From the NCBI GenBank assembly GCA_035591015.1, contig JAXIUW010229619.1, positions 1 to 10,262 on the forward strand: a stretch of 10,262 nucleotides of DNA, read 5' to 3'. The translations under genes and the position numbers were made by a program. Each line of letters opens with the position of its first letter. The stretch's first letter is position 1. Below the pieces are notes generated by a model. The model was not told the DNA's origin. It did not search any database and worked only from the letters and a program-made list of their open reading frames with translations. This DNA comes from Cephalothrix simula. Lineage: Eukaryota; Nemertea; Palaeonemertea; Archinemertea; Cephalotrichidae. Positions 1-7,885 of the stretch are shown here, piece by piece.

Positions 1-263
1 ACATGTATTTAGATCTCTTGTGAAATTTGTTGAGAGTTACCAGGTGGAAGTTGAAATGATGAGTTGTAGGGAAAACTAAAAATACACCCTGAGTTTAAAG
101 CTGACTAATTCTATGATGAGGGATAGTTATTCAATAGGGATCTTACTCTGCTTTTTGTCGAAGGGTACTAAGGTATTTTGATGATGCTCTATTTGAGGGG
201 GGTTAGGATTCCGCTACCGATTGCGAAATTTTGCAATTTCCCGCTCACGATCGCTAAATTCGT

Positions 264-339
264 CTTCCCGATACAATTTTCCTTGAAATGTGGATCCCGA
301 CCCATCTTCCAGATACAAATTTCCTGGAAGTGTGGATCC
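264..339. repeat. Short tandem duplication, two units with a 42-bp period
   Basis: Positions 264-297 and 306-339 are a 34-bp word repeated with 30 identical positions. Both units start CTTCC, share GATACAA and end TGTGGATCC. A weaker preceding unit may be present (CTACCGATTGCGAAATT against CTCACGATCGCTAAATT, about 214-260). The 61-codon open frame over this stretch is repetitive for this reason and is not taken as a gene. Confidence 0.6.
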
Positions 340-516
340 TTCCGATTGGTGCAAGAATTCTGACATCCCGATGATAATGCATGGGCATGTATAAAATTTA
401 GGAATATTTAGAGCCCAAAGGAGATCTATATATGTTCAATGAGGTATTGAATACGAGGAATTTCTAAGGGGATCTACAAAAAGAGTTTATAAAACTTTCC
501 CACTGTTGGTTGGTAT

Positions 517-955
517 GTCAGACAACCTAATACACCTTGCGTTATTTTGTGAAAATTGGGTTTTTACACCCATCACCCAAATGATCTGACATTTGGTGAA
601 GTTATCTGACACTGGCCAAGGAAACCACCCAATTTACCTGACGTAAGATAAAATGACACTGGCCAATTTATCTGAGGTAAGATAAAATAAAATAACACCC
701 ACCCAAATTTTTTTGGCTTTCGGGACATTTTTTTCCAATATTGTATTTTTTAGACCACCTTAACAACAAATTATTCTTGACACAACAAAATTTTCTTGAT
801 ACCACCCAATTTGCCTGACGTCAGACAAATTTTCCAGACACCACCCAATTTATCTGACGTCAGTCATTTGGCATGTCATTTATTTTTTTGGTCTTTTGAC
901 ATTCATCCACCCCGCCCGGTGTCTGACAACCCCCCCTGTTTATAGTAATAATTCC
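517..955 (+). repeat. Dispersed repeat 'B', left copy (non-autonomous DNA-element-like)
   Basis: This stretch is built of related words of the form CACCCAATTTATCTGACGTCAG (several copies between 580 and 863) and ends CGGTGTCTGACAACCCCCC...GTAATAATTCC at 955. An inverted, shorter and diverged copy lies at 3979-4234. Both share the order: TTTTGT then AAATTGGGTTTT, CACCCAA.TATCTGACA, the ACCCAATTTA-CTGAC units, a T-rich tract, and CACCCCGCCCGG. The left copy has extra material around 640-800. Two perfect CTGACGTCAG palindromes lie at 815-824 and 854-863. No reading frame for a transposase is present, so it is called non-autonomous; the superfamily is unknown. The left boundary is uncertain because the expected GGGATTATTAC terminus is not obvious there. 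Confidence 0.6.
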
Positions 956-2126
956 GAGCAAAGCTTAGGTATAAGCTTATTTCATATTCGAAGGTTCGTC
1001 AAGGTTGCCAAAAATTAAACCGCGTTGTCATATTCAAATTAAAATTTCGGGTATTGAAATATGACTTGCCAGATTCCCGTTCTCTCGATACCGATTTAAA
1101 GGGGCCCGTTGCAGTTCACGTTTTCCGCTTCCCGATCGATTTTTTCCCCAACATATCCCGCTTTTTGGTCGTTTCCCACTCCCGATCGTACCCTTCTTAG
1201 CCCCCTCCTATTTATCATCTCTTCGACGTTTTTAAGACAATAAGTCCTATAAATTTTTAGCTTCCAATAAGCAATAGCTATTGGTATAAATAGATTTTTA
1301 TCTACGAGTTATTTGCATGGAAAAGTGAACTTATTATGGGTTGTACCTGTTTATACAGTCACTCCTGACCTAGCCACATTACCTCTATTCATTCACTGCG
1401 AGTTTATTGGGGATATAAAGTGAATATACAAGTTCTGATGTATTACTATTATCATAAAATTATGTATAAATTGCTAAACCACCATACTATAAATACAATA
1501 CATTCTGATACATTGTATTATTTTTATCTCTCTGCACTATGTCTAGTCGCAATAAATTATCTTTCATGTTTCAACCATTTTCAACCTACACAATATTCTC
1601 TCTAATGCACATATTAATACTAACAAAATCATGAATGTTGATATATTTTTCTCGTATTTTTCCATCAAATATTTTGGAAATTCCATTCATTGCCGTATAA
1701 CGTCATAGGTATTATAATTGATGATTAGCTTATCTTGAGATATCATTTTTGGGTTTCATGTCCTCAAAAGCCTTATTATGCTTTTATGCCTTCGATCTTT
1801 CTTTTTTCAGTTTATGCGATTATTTTTGTCTTTTTTCATGGAAATTGGAAAATAACACAAGAGAAAAAGTCCTGGTTTTATTCTCAAGAGACAAGATAAT
1901 GTCTCCATTTTCTCCCAGCAGACGTGTTTAACCTTGAACTTGATTCTAGTTCTGGTGGAGACGAATCCTTTTTGTTTTTTTGAAATCGATTGTCTTTCCA
2001 TCCCTGCGTCTTCAGGACATTTTACCAAATGCAACTGGAACTCGTGTGATTGAAAACGAGATTAAAAAACAAAACTTTGGCTTTTCTTTGGCCTTCAATG
2101 ATTGAACTATGCGTGATTTTTGAAAT
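956..2126. other. Gene-free AT-rich stretch
   Basis: I see no convincing exon, RNA gene or clear repeat here, apart from C-rich boxes with CCCGAT words between 1065 and 1195. Those boxes resemble the boxes at 205-370 on the other side of repeat B. Short open frames on both strands (for example on the minus strand at 1807-2034) have skewed, low-complexity compositions and no recognisable domain. Confidence 0.5.
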
Positions 2127-2774
2127 ACACAAATGGATGGAAAAGTTGGATGAGGCACGGTAATGTAAAAATTTCGCCCCCCGTCGAGATCCCCTAGATG
2201 GGGCATCGGAACCTCTTAACCCTATACATTTTTGGAAAGAGCATGAAAATTTACACACCATGGGAGGGTTTTTAATTTTTTTGCTCCACCTGGTGGGGAG
2301 CGGTGGCGCAAAATATGCAAAAAATTCAAAAATAGACAAGTCCTACTTTTAGTGGTCGGAACCCCTCGAATCGTTCGAGACCAAAACTAGCTTCAAAAAA
2401 TACAATAGGTTGTTGGGCATATCACGTACTTAATGACCCAAATATCGGATTCCTAGGTGCAAAATTGTCATCTCTGGATTAATTTATTTCAAGGCTCATA
2501 TGAGATCCTATGACCTTTGACCGACCCCCACGGGTCACTTAATATTATTAGGAACCCGATTTTTTGGGTCATTAGGTATGCTTGATATGCCAAACAACCT
2601 ATTGGAGCTAGTTTTGTTCTAACCCGAACGATTGGAGGGGTTCCCTTAACATCCGACCACTTAAAGTGGGACGTAGTCTATTTTCGATTTTTTTGCACAT
2701 TTTGCGCCAGGTGGGGCAAAAAAATTAAAAACCCTCCGATGTTGTGCCTCATCCAATTTTTCATCCATTTGTGT
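2127..2774. repeat. Long-arm inverted-repeat (fold-back) element, 648 bp
   Basis: The outer ends are ACACAAATGGATG (2127) and its complement CATCCATTTGTGT (to 2774). They are flanked by AAAT on both sides (2123-2126 and 2775-2778), a possible 4-bp target-site duplication. The left arm runs to about 2456 and the right arm back to about 2550. Matching blocks include AAATTGGATGAGGCAC, GGAGGGTTTTTAATTTTTTTG, GCGCAAAAT, AGTGGTCGGA, AACCCCTC.AATCGTTCG, CAAAACTAGCT and AATAGGTTGTT. The left arm has about 100 extra bases (2159-2262) and the right arm lacks them. The roughly 90-bp centre contains CTCATATGAG and TGACCTTTGACC. There is no transposase frame, so it is inferred to be a non-autonomous fold-back or long-TIR transposon. 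The minus-strand open frames at 2022-2339 and 2661-3008 both run into the two arms and encode the same NFFAPP-like string, which marks them as repeat translation. Confidence 0.8.
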
Positions 2775-3978
2775 AAATGTATCGTATAAACGACGGTTGG
2801 CGGATGATTTTAATAAAGTACCGTATTTGGTTATCTTTTTAACATGCGATGGCCGCCAATGGGTGAGAAACTCCAAAAATGGACGTGTGGAATTTTCTGT
2901 TGATTTTAGAATCTTCAGTTGATGTTGATGTGGAATTAAATCCTTTTCATACCCTTTTGCGTATATATTTGCGTATTTATATTTTTTCATTCTGCTCAAT
3001 ACATTCATTACATGCTCATTATATTCTGCTCAATACACTTGAAGCATGGCAGCTTTAAAACATTTTGTTGGGCTCGCTCATTCTCTATTCATGAAAGAGT
3101 GACTAATCTAATCATGGATGTACAGTTTATGGTTAGTCTGGAGCATTTCATGCCGTAACTAATCTTCTAATGTGACATTGAAAACAATTATGTTCTTTGC
3201 TCTAGCCCCAAAGTGGTTAGGATATTGATCCTATATGAAGGCAGACTTTGGTGTAATTGCCAACCATTACCATGGCTCATTTTTCAGACTTAAGCTGGCT
3301 AGTACATGAACCTGAAAACCCAGACATGGTGGTCTGGTGGACAATATTGCATCGAAGATCAAATGATATTAGGAGATCTAGCTACTGAAAGTGGAGGGCG
3401 GTGGTACTCTGTATATGGGACTCCTATACCGATATTTGAGAGTGAGGGCCAGAGGTCGGGGACCTTTATACCGTGTCATGATGTACCGACGTCTAGTAGC
3501 CGCCTTTTCGCTATTTCCAGTCGTCGTTACTGATCTCCATGGTCTTAGATGGTAGAACAACCCTAAAAGCTTTGAAGACGTTTCTATCTCAAGATTTCCT
3601 TTCATGGCCTAAGCTAAACATTATTGCAATAGAGGAATGCTTTTCATTTCCAAGTTTTCAAAAGTGTGAGTTTAAGAGCTTCGGGGCAAATTAAATTTTC
3701 AACCAAACTCTTCTATACTGTATTGAACTGTGGAATTCTGTACTAAACGATAAAGTTTGGAGTTAGACGTTTATATAATATTATTAGCTTTAGAGCTTCT
3801 TGAGGAATGCTACCCCGGATAAAGAGGTCTTTCTAAATTCGTGGGATAAGTGTTTATCAAATACATGATTTTGCTATGAAATATTGTTAGGATGAGTTTC
3901 AACTATATGAAAGTCAGTTTAACCAAGAGTTTTATTGGTGAAATCCCTCTTTTTGCGCCTTTTTGCGTGTTCTTCATT
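2775..3978. other. Gene-free AT-rich stretch between fold-back element and repeat B right copy
   Basis: No RNA gene, splice-supported exon or recognised mobile element was found. A 75-codon + strand open frame (3306-3533) and an overlapping minus-strand one (3378-3605) have no recognisable domain and no supported splice context. They are not annotated as genes. Confidence 0.45.
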
Positions 3979-4234
3979 GAATTATAACCCCGGGCGGGGT
4001 GGGTGGCTGTCAAAGGAAAAAAAAACGACATGACAGATAAATTAGTGGTGTCCAGCAAATTTATATGACATCAGATAAATTGGGTAGTGTCAGGTAAATT
4101 GAGTGGACCGGTGTCAGATAATTTGGGTGGTGGTTGTCAAAACCCAATTTTTAACAAAATTACGCTCGGTGTCTGAGTTGGACTATAATGGTTTGACTGA
4201 CAATCCCCACCCCCGACCCCGTCGTAATAATCCC
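3979..4234 (-). repeat. Dispersed repeat 'B', right copy, inverted relative to the left copy
   Basis: Read on the minus strand, this 256-bp segment starts GGGATTATTACGACGGGG and ends CCCCGCCCGGGGTTATAATTC, giving rough terminal inverted repeats. Internally it has the same series as 517-955: AAATTGGGTTTT, CCACCCAAATTATCTGACA, CAATTTACCTGACA, ACCCAATTTATCTGATG and a T-rich tract. The outer end (CTGACAATCCCC...GTAATAATCCC) resembles the end of the left copy in the same orientation, as expected if the element has terminal inverted repeats. No clear target-site duplication was seen. Confidence 0.65.
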
Positions 4235-4373
4235 TTATGTTAGGAAACGGCCTAAGAAATTCATTCAAAATAATTTCAAGCCTCTGAAAAGGGATAAAGT
4301 GCCTTTTATGTTAGGAAACGGCCTAAGAAATTCATTCAAATAATTTCATGCCTCTGAAAAGGGATAAAGTGCC
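4235..4373. repeat. 71-bp tandem duplication
   Basis: Unit 1 (4235-4305) and unit 2 (4306-4373) both read TTATGTTAGGAAACGGCCTA at the start and CCTCTGAAAAGGGATAAAGT near the end. They differ by one missing A in an A run and one A/T change, so the duplication is young compared with the surrounding repeats. Unit 1 begins exactly where repeat B ends. Confidence 0.9.
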
Positions 4374-4500
4374 CGCATTTTGCCCTACCACTCTCCACAT
4401 AAGAAAACAATTACAGTAACCCAATTTTCCATGCCAGTTCCAAAAAAAGCGCTCGGGGTGGGGGATAATTGATAATAAGCTTCGCTCTTCCAGTTTAAAC

Positions 4501-4519
4501 ACCACCATTTTGTGGTGGT
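4501..4519. repeat. Small hairpin, 7-bp arms
   Basis: ACCACCA and TGGTGGT are separated by TTTTG, a perfect 7-bp inverted repeat with a 5-nt loop. There is no terminator-like role to assign in a eukaryotic intergenic region; it is recorded as structure only. Confidence 0.5.
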
Positions 4520-4689
4520 CAGAGCATTTATTTTACAAGCAATGAATGGTCTTTCATCATGGCTTATCGTATGTTTTAAAATTATCTATCTGGAGTAAAA
4601 ATACATGTATAACTAAAATCGATGACAGACATTGAATATTACGCGTATGATTATGAATTCATACATACGATATATTTGACGGGTAAAAG

Positions 4690-4786
4690 TGCCATGAAAA
4701 AGGTATATTACACGAGTTGCTTATATTCAACGAGTCCGCAGGACGAGTTGCATATAAGCAACGAGTGCAATATACCTTTTATGGCA
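4690..4786. repeat. 97-nt near-complete hairpin with two paired ACGAGT boxes
   Basis: The left arm starts TGCCATGAAAAAGGTATATT (4690) and the right arm ends AATATACCTTTTATGGCA (4786). The two halves pair almost throughout down to a 3-nt GCA loop at about 4738-4740. Two interruptions have the same form: ACGAGT at 4712-4717 faces ACGAGT at 4761-4766, and ACGAGT at 4730-4735 faces ACGAGT at 4743-4748. Each gives A-T and C-G pairs, then G/A and A/G mismatches, then G-C and T-A pairs. Other defects are one A/C, one T/C and a 2-nt bulge. The 85-codon frame over 4622-4879 is a by-product of this repeat, not a gene. It is most likely a fold-back mobile element remnant; an expressed structured RNA is possible but unsupported. 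Confidence 0.85.
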
Positions 4787-4795
4787 TATATAAAG

Positions 4796-4843
4796 TGTAT
4801 AGCACGATCTGTAACATCCGATATCTGGAGAGAGTGCTATACA
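4796..4843. repeat. Second hairpin, 10-bp arms, 28-nt loop
   Basis: TGTATAGCAC (4796-4805) and GTGCTATACA (4834-4843) are perfect inverted arms, starting 10 nt after the 97-nt hairpin. It may belong to the same composite element, since CATACATAC words lie outside both hairpins (about 4661 and 4849). Confidence 0.6.
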
Positions 4844-5026
4844 TGGTCATACATACCTGGTAAAAACATCTGTGTATAATTTTATATATAAAAATGAGCC
4901 CCAGTCAATATATTTTGCATTAAATGTATTTATTATTCATCAAATATTTTGATACTTGGCTACAGCTTCCAGAAATTTGTAATACGTACTTCAGTTTATA
5001 TACGTACTTGAGTTTTTTTTTTACAG

Positions 5027-5048
5027 AGGCTAGGAGAGAAGAGTAAAG
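5027..5048 (+). other. 5' UTR part of exon carrying the start codon; splice acceptor at 5025-5026
   Basis: A run of twelve-odd pyrimidines (5013-5022) followed by ACAG gives a strong 3' splice site ending at 5026. The 22 nt between it and the ATG at 5049 contain an in-frame TAG at 5031-5033, so translation cannot enter from upstream in this frame and the sequence must be untranslated leader. The matching upstream donor and non-coding first exon were not identified. They may lie elsewhere in the window or beyond it. In a lineage that uses spliced-leader RNA, the same acceptor could be a trans-splice site; the sequence cannot separate the two. Confidence 0.7.
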
Positions 5049-5186
5049 ATGTCGGTCCCGTCAAACTATGAGCCCCAAGCGGTGAGCTCAAAAAGCCGGC
5101 CTCCCCCAGCTGCTCCCAAGTACCTAAAGCATCAAGTTTATGAAGAGCCACATGCCTTTCGAAGACTGGACGAGCATGCTATCATG
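5049..5186 (+). CDS. Coding exon 1 (N-terminus, residues 1-46) of a KY/hillarin-like transglutaminase-like protein
   Basis: The exon reads from ATG (5049) for 46 codons to a GT donor (GTAAAT at 5187), ending in phase 0. The start is fixed by an in-frame TAG 18 nt upstream and a purine-rich context (AAAG before ATG). Residues 1-30 are polar and proline-rich (a PPPAAP stretch near 18-23) with no signal peptide or membrane segment, suggesting a cytoplasmic protein. Residues 37-46 read AFRRLDEHAI then M. Together with exon 2 this matches the pattern F-x-x-L-D-x-x-A seen just upstream of the transglutaminase-like core of kyphoscoliosis peptidase (KY), hillarin and related LIM/transglutaminase proteins. 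These are cytoskeleton-associated proteins whose papain-like Cys-His-Asp fold is degenerate in some members. What is seen is a well-formed first coding exon. The family call is inferred from a short region; the Cys-His-Asp residues would be in later exons outside the window. No similar reading frame lies nearby. Confidence 0.8.
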
Positions 5187-5258
5187 GTAAATATTTAACT
5201 AACATGTTGATAACCAATCAAAAATAAACTCTTATCTTGCACCTAATTCTGGCATAAG

Positions 5259-5566
5259 GATTTCAGCGTCCGTTATACATTGTAGGACACAAAGCCAGTG
5301 GCTAGAGTCCTACGGTTACGGTTTTACCAGGAGACTAAAAAGCCCATATATTGGTCTATATTTATGTATGACAATGACATGCAGTTCATTGTACTCTCCT
5401 TTGATCTCATTTACAATATTTATACTTGATTTGGTGGGTCACTAGTTTTCAGTCATCAAAATGTAAATGCCGGCCCGGGAATGCCGGACACCAAAGGCAT
5501 GGAGATGCTGCACACCGTTACACCGATGTTCTGAGATTTCCGTGTCCGTTGCACACTGTAGGACAC
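5259..5566. repeat. Diverged direct repeat (32 bp, two copies)
   Basis: 5259-5290 and 5535-5566 share 27 of 32 positions. Both contain GATTTC, GTCCGTT and a final TGTAGGACAC. A third partial match, TTCAGCGTCC, occurs near 5650. They lie in intron 1 close to exon 1 and have no assignable role. Confidence 0.5.
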
Positions 5567-5741
5567 TAATGTCTGGTATCATTATTCCAATAAACCGAGG
5601 AAACTAAACTTCATTCATGTCACTGGTGTATTGCTTGTGACCCACGACATTCAGCGTCCAGTATGTAAATTAATATATGGACCAAAAAGCAGTCGTCGAT
5701 CTTTATATATAAAAGGGGATCTTTGAAACAAGGTCATTTTT

Positions 5742-5977
5742 GGTCGCCATATTGGTTCCCGTCTCACCCCTAAGATAATTAAGTACCCTTATCGCCGCTA
5801 TCAGGGTCCTTAATTATGCTGGGCACTAGACTGGTGTGAAAGGGATGCCTTTCCGGGCTGTATAATTTCAATATTGACGACGAAAGAAGCCCGGCGAATA
5901 ATGTCCTCAGTTTTTTCAAAGAGGACAAAGTATTTACGGACAATTATCCCTGCCACACCGGCACCAATATGGCCACC
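5742..5977. repeat. Inverted-repeat element, 236 bp, with an internal hairpin
   Basis: The ends GGTCGCCATATTGGTTCC (5742-5759) and GGCACCAATATGGCCACC (5960-5977) are inverted with 16 of 18 positions matching. Similarity continues inward, with gaps, to a GATAATT word on both sides. Inside the left part is a second hairpin: TAATTAAGTACCCTTAT (5776-5792) against TATCAGGGTCCTTAATTA (5799-5816). No target-site duplication is obvious. The 82-codon minus-strand frame at 5810-6058 overlaps this element and has no recognisable domain. Confidence 0.6.
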
Positions 5978-6836
5978 CTCGAATAGTATTAATGCCCCCT
6001 GAATTTGTATACTTATTGTGTATAGAGGGACAGTACAAAAGCTAGGAGAGAACGCCATGACACCTGTATGAATACACTATAGATTTTAGGTGAGTCAATG
6101 GATATTGCATGTTCAAATATTGAAAGACCCTGTTATGATAGCCATGGCACGTTTGCAGACATCTTAAAACATACTTCAATAAATATAACTTTGGCAAAAT
6201 CAAATATTTTATGCATTAGAAAATCAACATTCGTTGTGGACTGCGATAATAAAAAAATTGTTTGTTTTGTATTGTAGATGTCCTTTGAAAAAGAATTCAG
6301 ATAGAATTGGTATATTCTTTTTTTACTTCGAAAATTGGTGAATAAAAAAATTGAAATCAAATAAATGTGAACCAGAAAATCTAAATTTAATGTGTCACTT
6401 GGTGCTGCCATATGGCGAATCAAAAACCCTTCTACGTATTAACATCGTTTGATAGTCGCCCTGTCCCCGCCATTTTGGGCCACGAGGGGCTGTCTTAAAA
6501 GTTCTAAATTTCACCAGAAGAATGTTTCTCGTGGACTTTGTCGTCACAAAACATGGCCTGACACAAAAAAGTGCGCAGACAAGATTTTGGGAGGCTTTTT
6601 CAATATAAGCCTCTGGAGAACTGAATGATGGTCTGGTATGCTTGCATCATTTAAAAGCCAGTATGACCTCAAATATGATAGATCCAAGGGAATGGGTCTT
6701 CCCTACTCTCAAAGAGATAGCATGATTATACATTTTACATTATTTTGCCTGTACACATGTATATTTTTTAAATAATTATACACTAAAGTGACGTCCCTGG
6801 CCATTCACCTAATTTTCCCTCTTTATTGGAATCCCA

Positions 6837-6957
6837 GAGGGGCACATCACTTCGGATTATTACAGTACCGTACCGCCATTATTATTTATTACAAAATTAT
6901 TACTAAAATTAATACTTTATTACTGTAAACCAAATCAGGGTATGTAATTTGCCCCTC
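6837..6957. repeat. Short MITE-like inverted repeat, about 120 bp
   Basis: GAGGGGCACATCAC (6837-6850) faces GTAATTTGCCCCTC (6944-6957). Further in, TTACAGTA (6860-6867) faces TACTGTAA (6921-6928). The centre is almost pure A/T. The symmetric arrangement suggests a small miniature inverted-repeat element; no target-site duplication could be confirmed. Confidence 0.5.
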
Positions 6958-7169
6958 GATCCCAGATTATCTTCTGCGAATAATTTCTATTCTAGGCATA
7001 AAAGAATCTATATAGCTAAAAGATCCAAAAAGGGGTAGGTTTTTTGGCCATTTGGTAAGCCTCTTGCAATGAGAGTATTTGGTTGGGTGGGGTCTTACAA
7101 GTTATTTTCTTTGTACATGTATTAAAAAAGGGGGCTACCTTATAGGGTCCGATATTATACGTCAGCATG

Positions 7170-7184
7170 GTCAGCGCCGCTGAC
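7170..7184. repeat. Perfect short palindrome
   Basis: GTCAGCG and CGCTGAC face each other around a single C. Its GC content stands out in an AT-rich intron. Confidence 0.5.
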
Positions 7185-7271
7185 AGGCACAATTTGAGCC
7201 CTGCAGGCACATTTGTTTCAGGTAATTTTTTTTTCTTTTCAACAAAATGCTCTTATCATTGGCGAGAATGT

Positions 7272-7283
7272 CCCCCCCCCCCC
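7272..7283. repeat. 12-nt poly-C run
   Basis: Twelve consecutive C residues follow GAATGT. It is a mononucleotide microsatellite that is likely to vary in length and to be a sequencing trouble spot. Confidence 0.9.
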
Positions 7284-7337
7284 TGATACAACCGTCACGA
7301 TATCGGTAATTTTGATTGATCTTTTACAAATACCCCC

Positions 7338-7353
7338 ATATCATTAATGATAT
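7338..7353. repeat. Perfect 16-bp AT-rich palindrome
   Basis: ATATCATTAATGATAT is its own reverse complement. Given the AT-rich setting it may be chance. Confidence 0.5.
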
Positions 7354-7885
7354 TTGATATTAATTATACTCAAATCTTCCTGATTTGAAATAATTGCTAA
7401 CTAAATTTCCAAATAAATGTAGATATATAGAGACTTATATCCATATTTTTGCAAGTCAATACGAATTGTCTAGATTGTGGTAAATTAGTATTTTTGTATA
7501 TTGTAGTGAATGAACCTGTTATGTACATATACCTGATTTAGGTCAGACCAATTATATTAATATACAATAGAGTATATTAAAAATAACGCTGAATGAAATA
7601 GAAAGCCTTTGAATTTCTGGTAAAAGGTAGGAGCCTAACACCCTTTTCTGCAAGGATGGAAAAAAATAAATTTGGACCTGAAAGCATCATTCACAAAATA
7701 TCCAATTTTAAAATTAGATCAAATTCCACATATAATAATTATTTTTTAATGATCGAACTACATGAATAAATAAAGAATTAAGCCCCTGAAATCAACCTCT
7801 AAAACTAGAAATTGTACTTGAAAAGTAAGTGAAAGAGGGTAAAAGACCCCCAAAATGTTAGATTTAGTACATTTTTACAAGATTA

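Noticed and set aside
264-900. Possible CRISPR-like array from recurring short words
   Set aside because: The words are degenerate, unequally spaced and have no unique spacers of constant length; the context is eukaryotic.
2364-2384. CCTCGAATCGTTCGAGACC, resembling a tRNA T-arm
   Set aside because: No matching acceptor, D or anticodon arms around it; it is part of the left arm of the fold-back element.
2661-3008. 115-codon minus-strand open frame, the longest in the window
   Set aside because: Its C-terminal third is a translation of the right arm of the fold-back element, and the same string appears from the left arm at 2022-2339. The remainder has no recognisable domain.
3306-3533. 75-codon + strand open frame in a less AT-rich patch
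   Set aside because: No domain recognised, an overlapping frame exists on the other strand, and no splice sites or start context support it.
4622-4879. 85-codon + strand open frame
   Set aside because: It runs through both halves of the 97-nt hairpin, so the frame is a product of the repeat.
5810-6058. 82-codon minus-strand open frame with hydrophobic, gene-like composition
   Set aside because: It overlaps the 5742-5977 inverted element inside an intron, matches no family I recognise, and has no supporting splice or promoter context.
6042-6058. GCTAGGAGAGAA before an ATG, identical to the 12 nt in the 5' UTR at 5029-5040
   Set aside because: A 12-base match somewhere in 10 kb is expected by chance, and the ATG here reaches a stop after four codons.
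7016-7210. 64-codon minus-strand open frame
   Set aside because: Short, no recognised domain, lies in an intron with no splice support.
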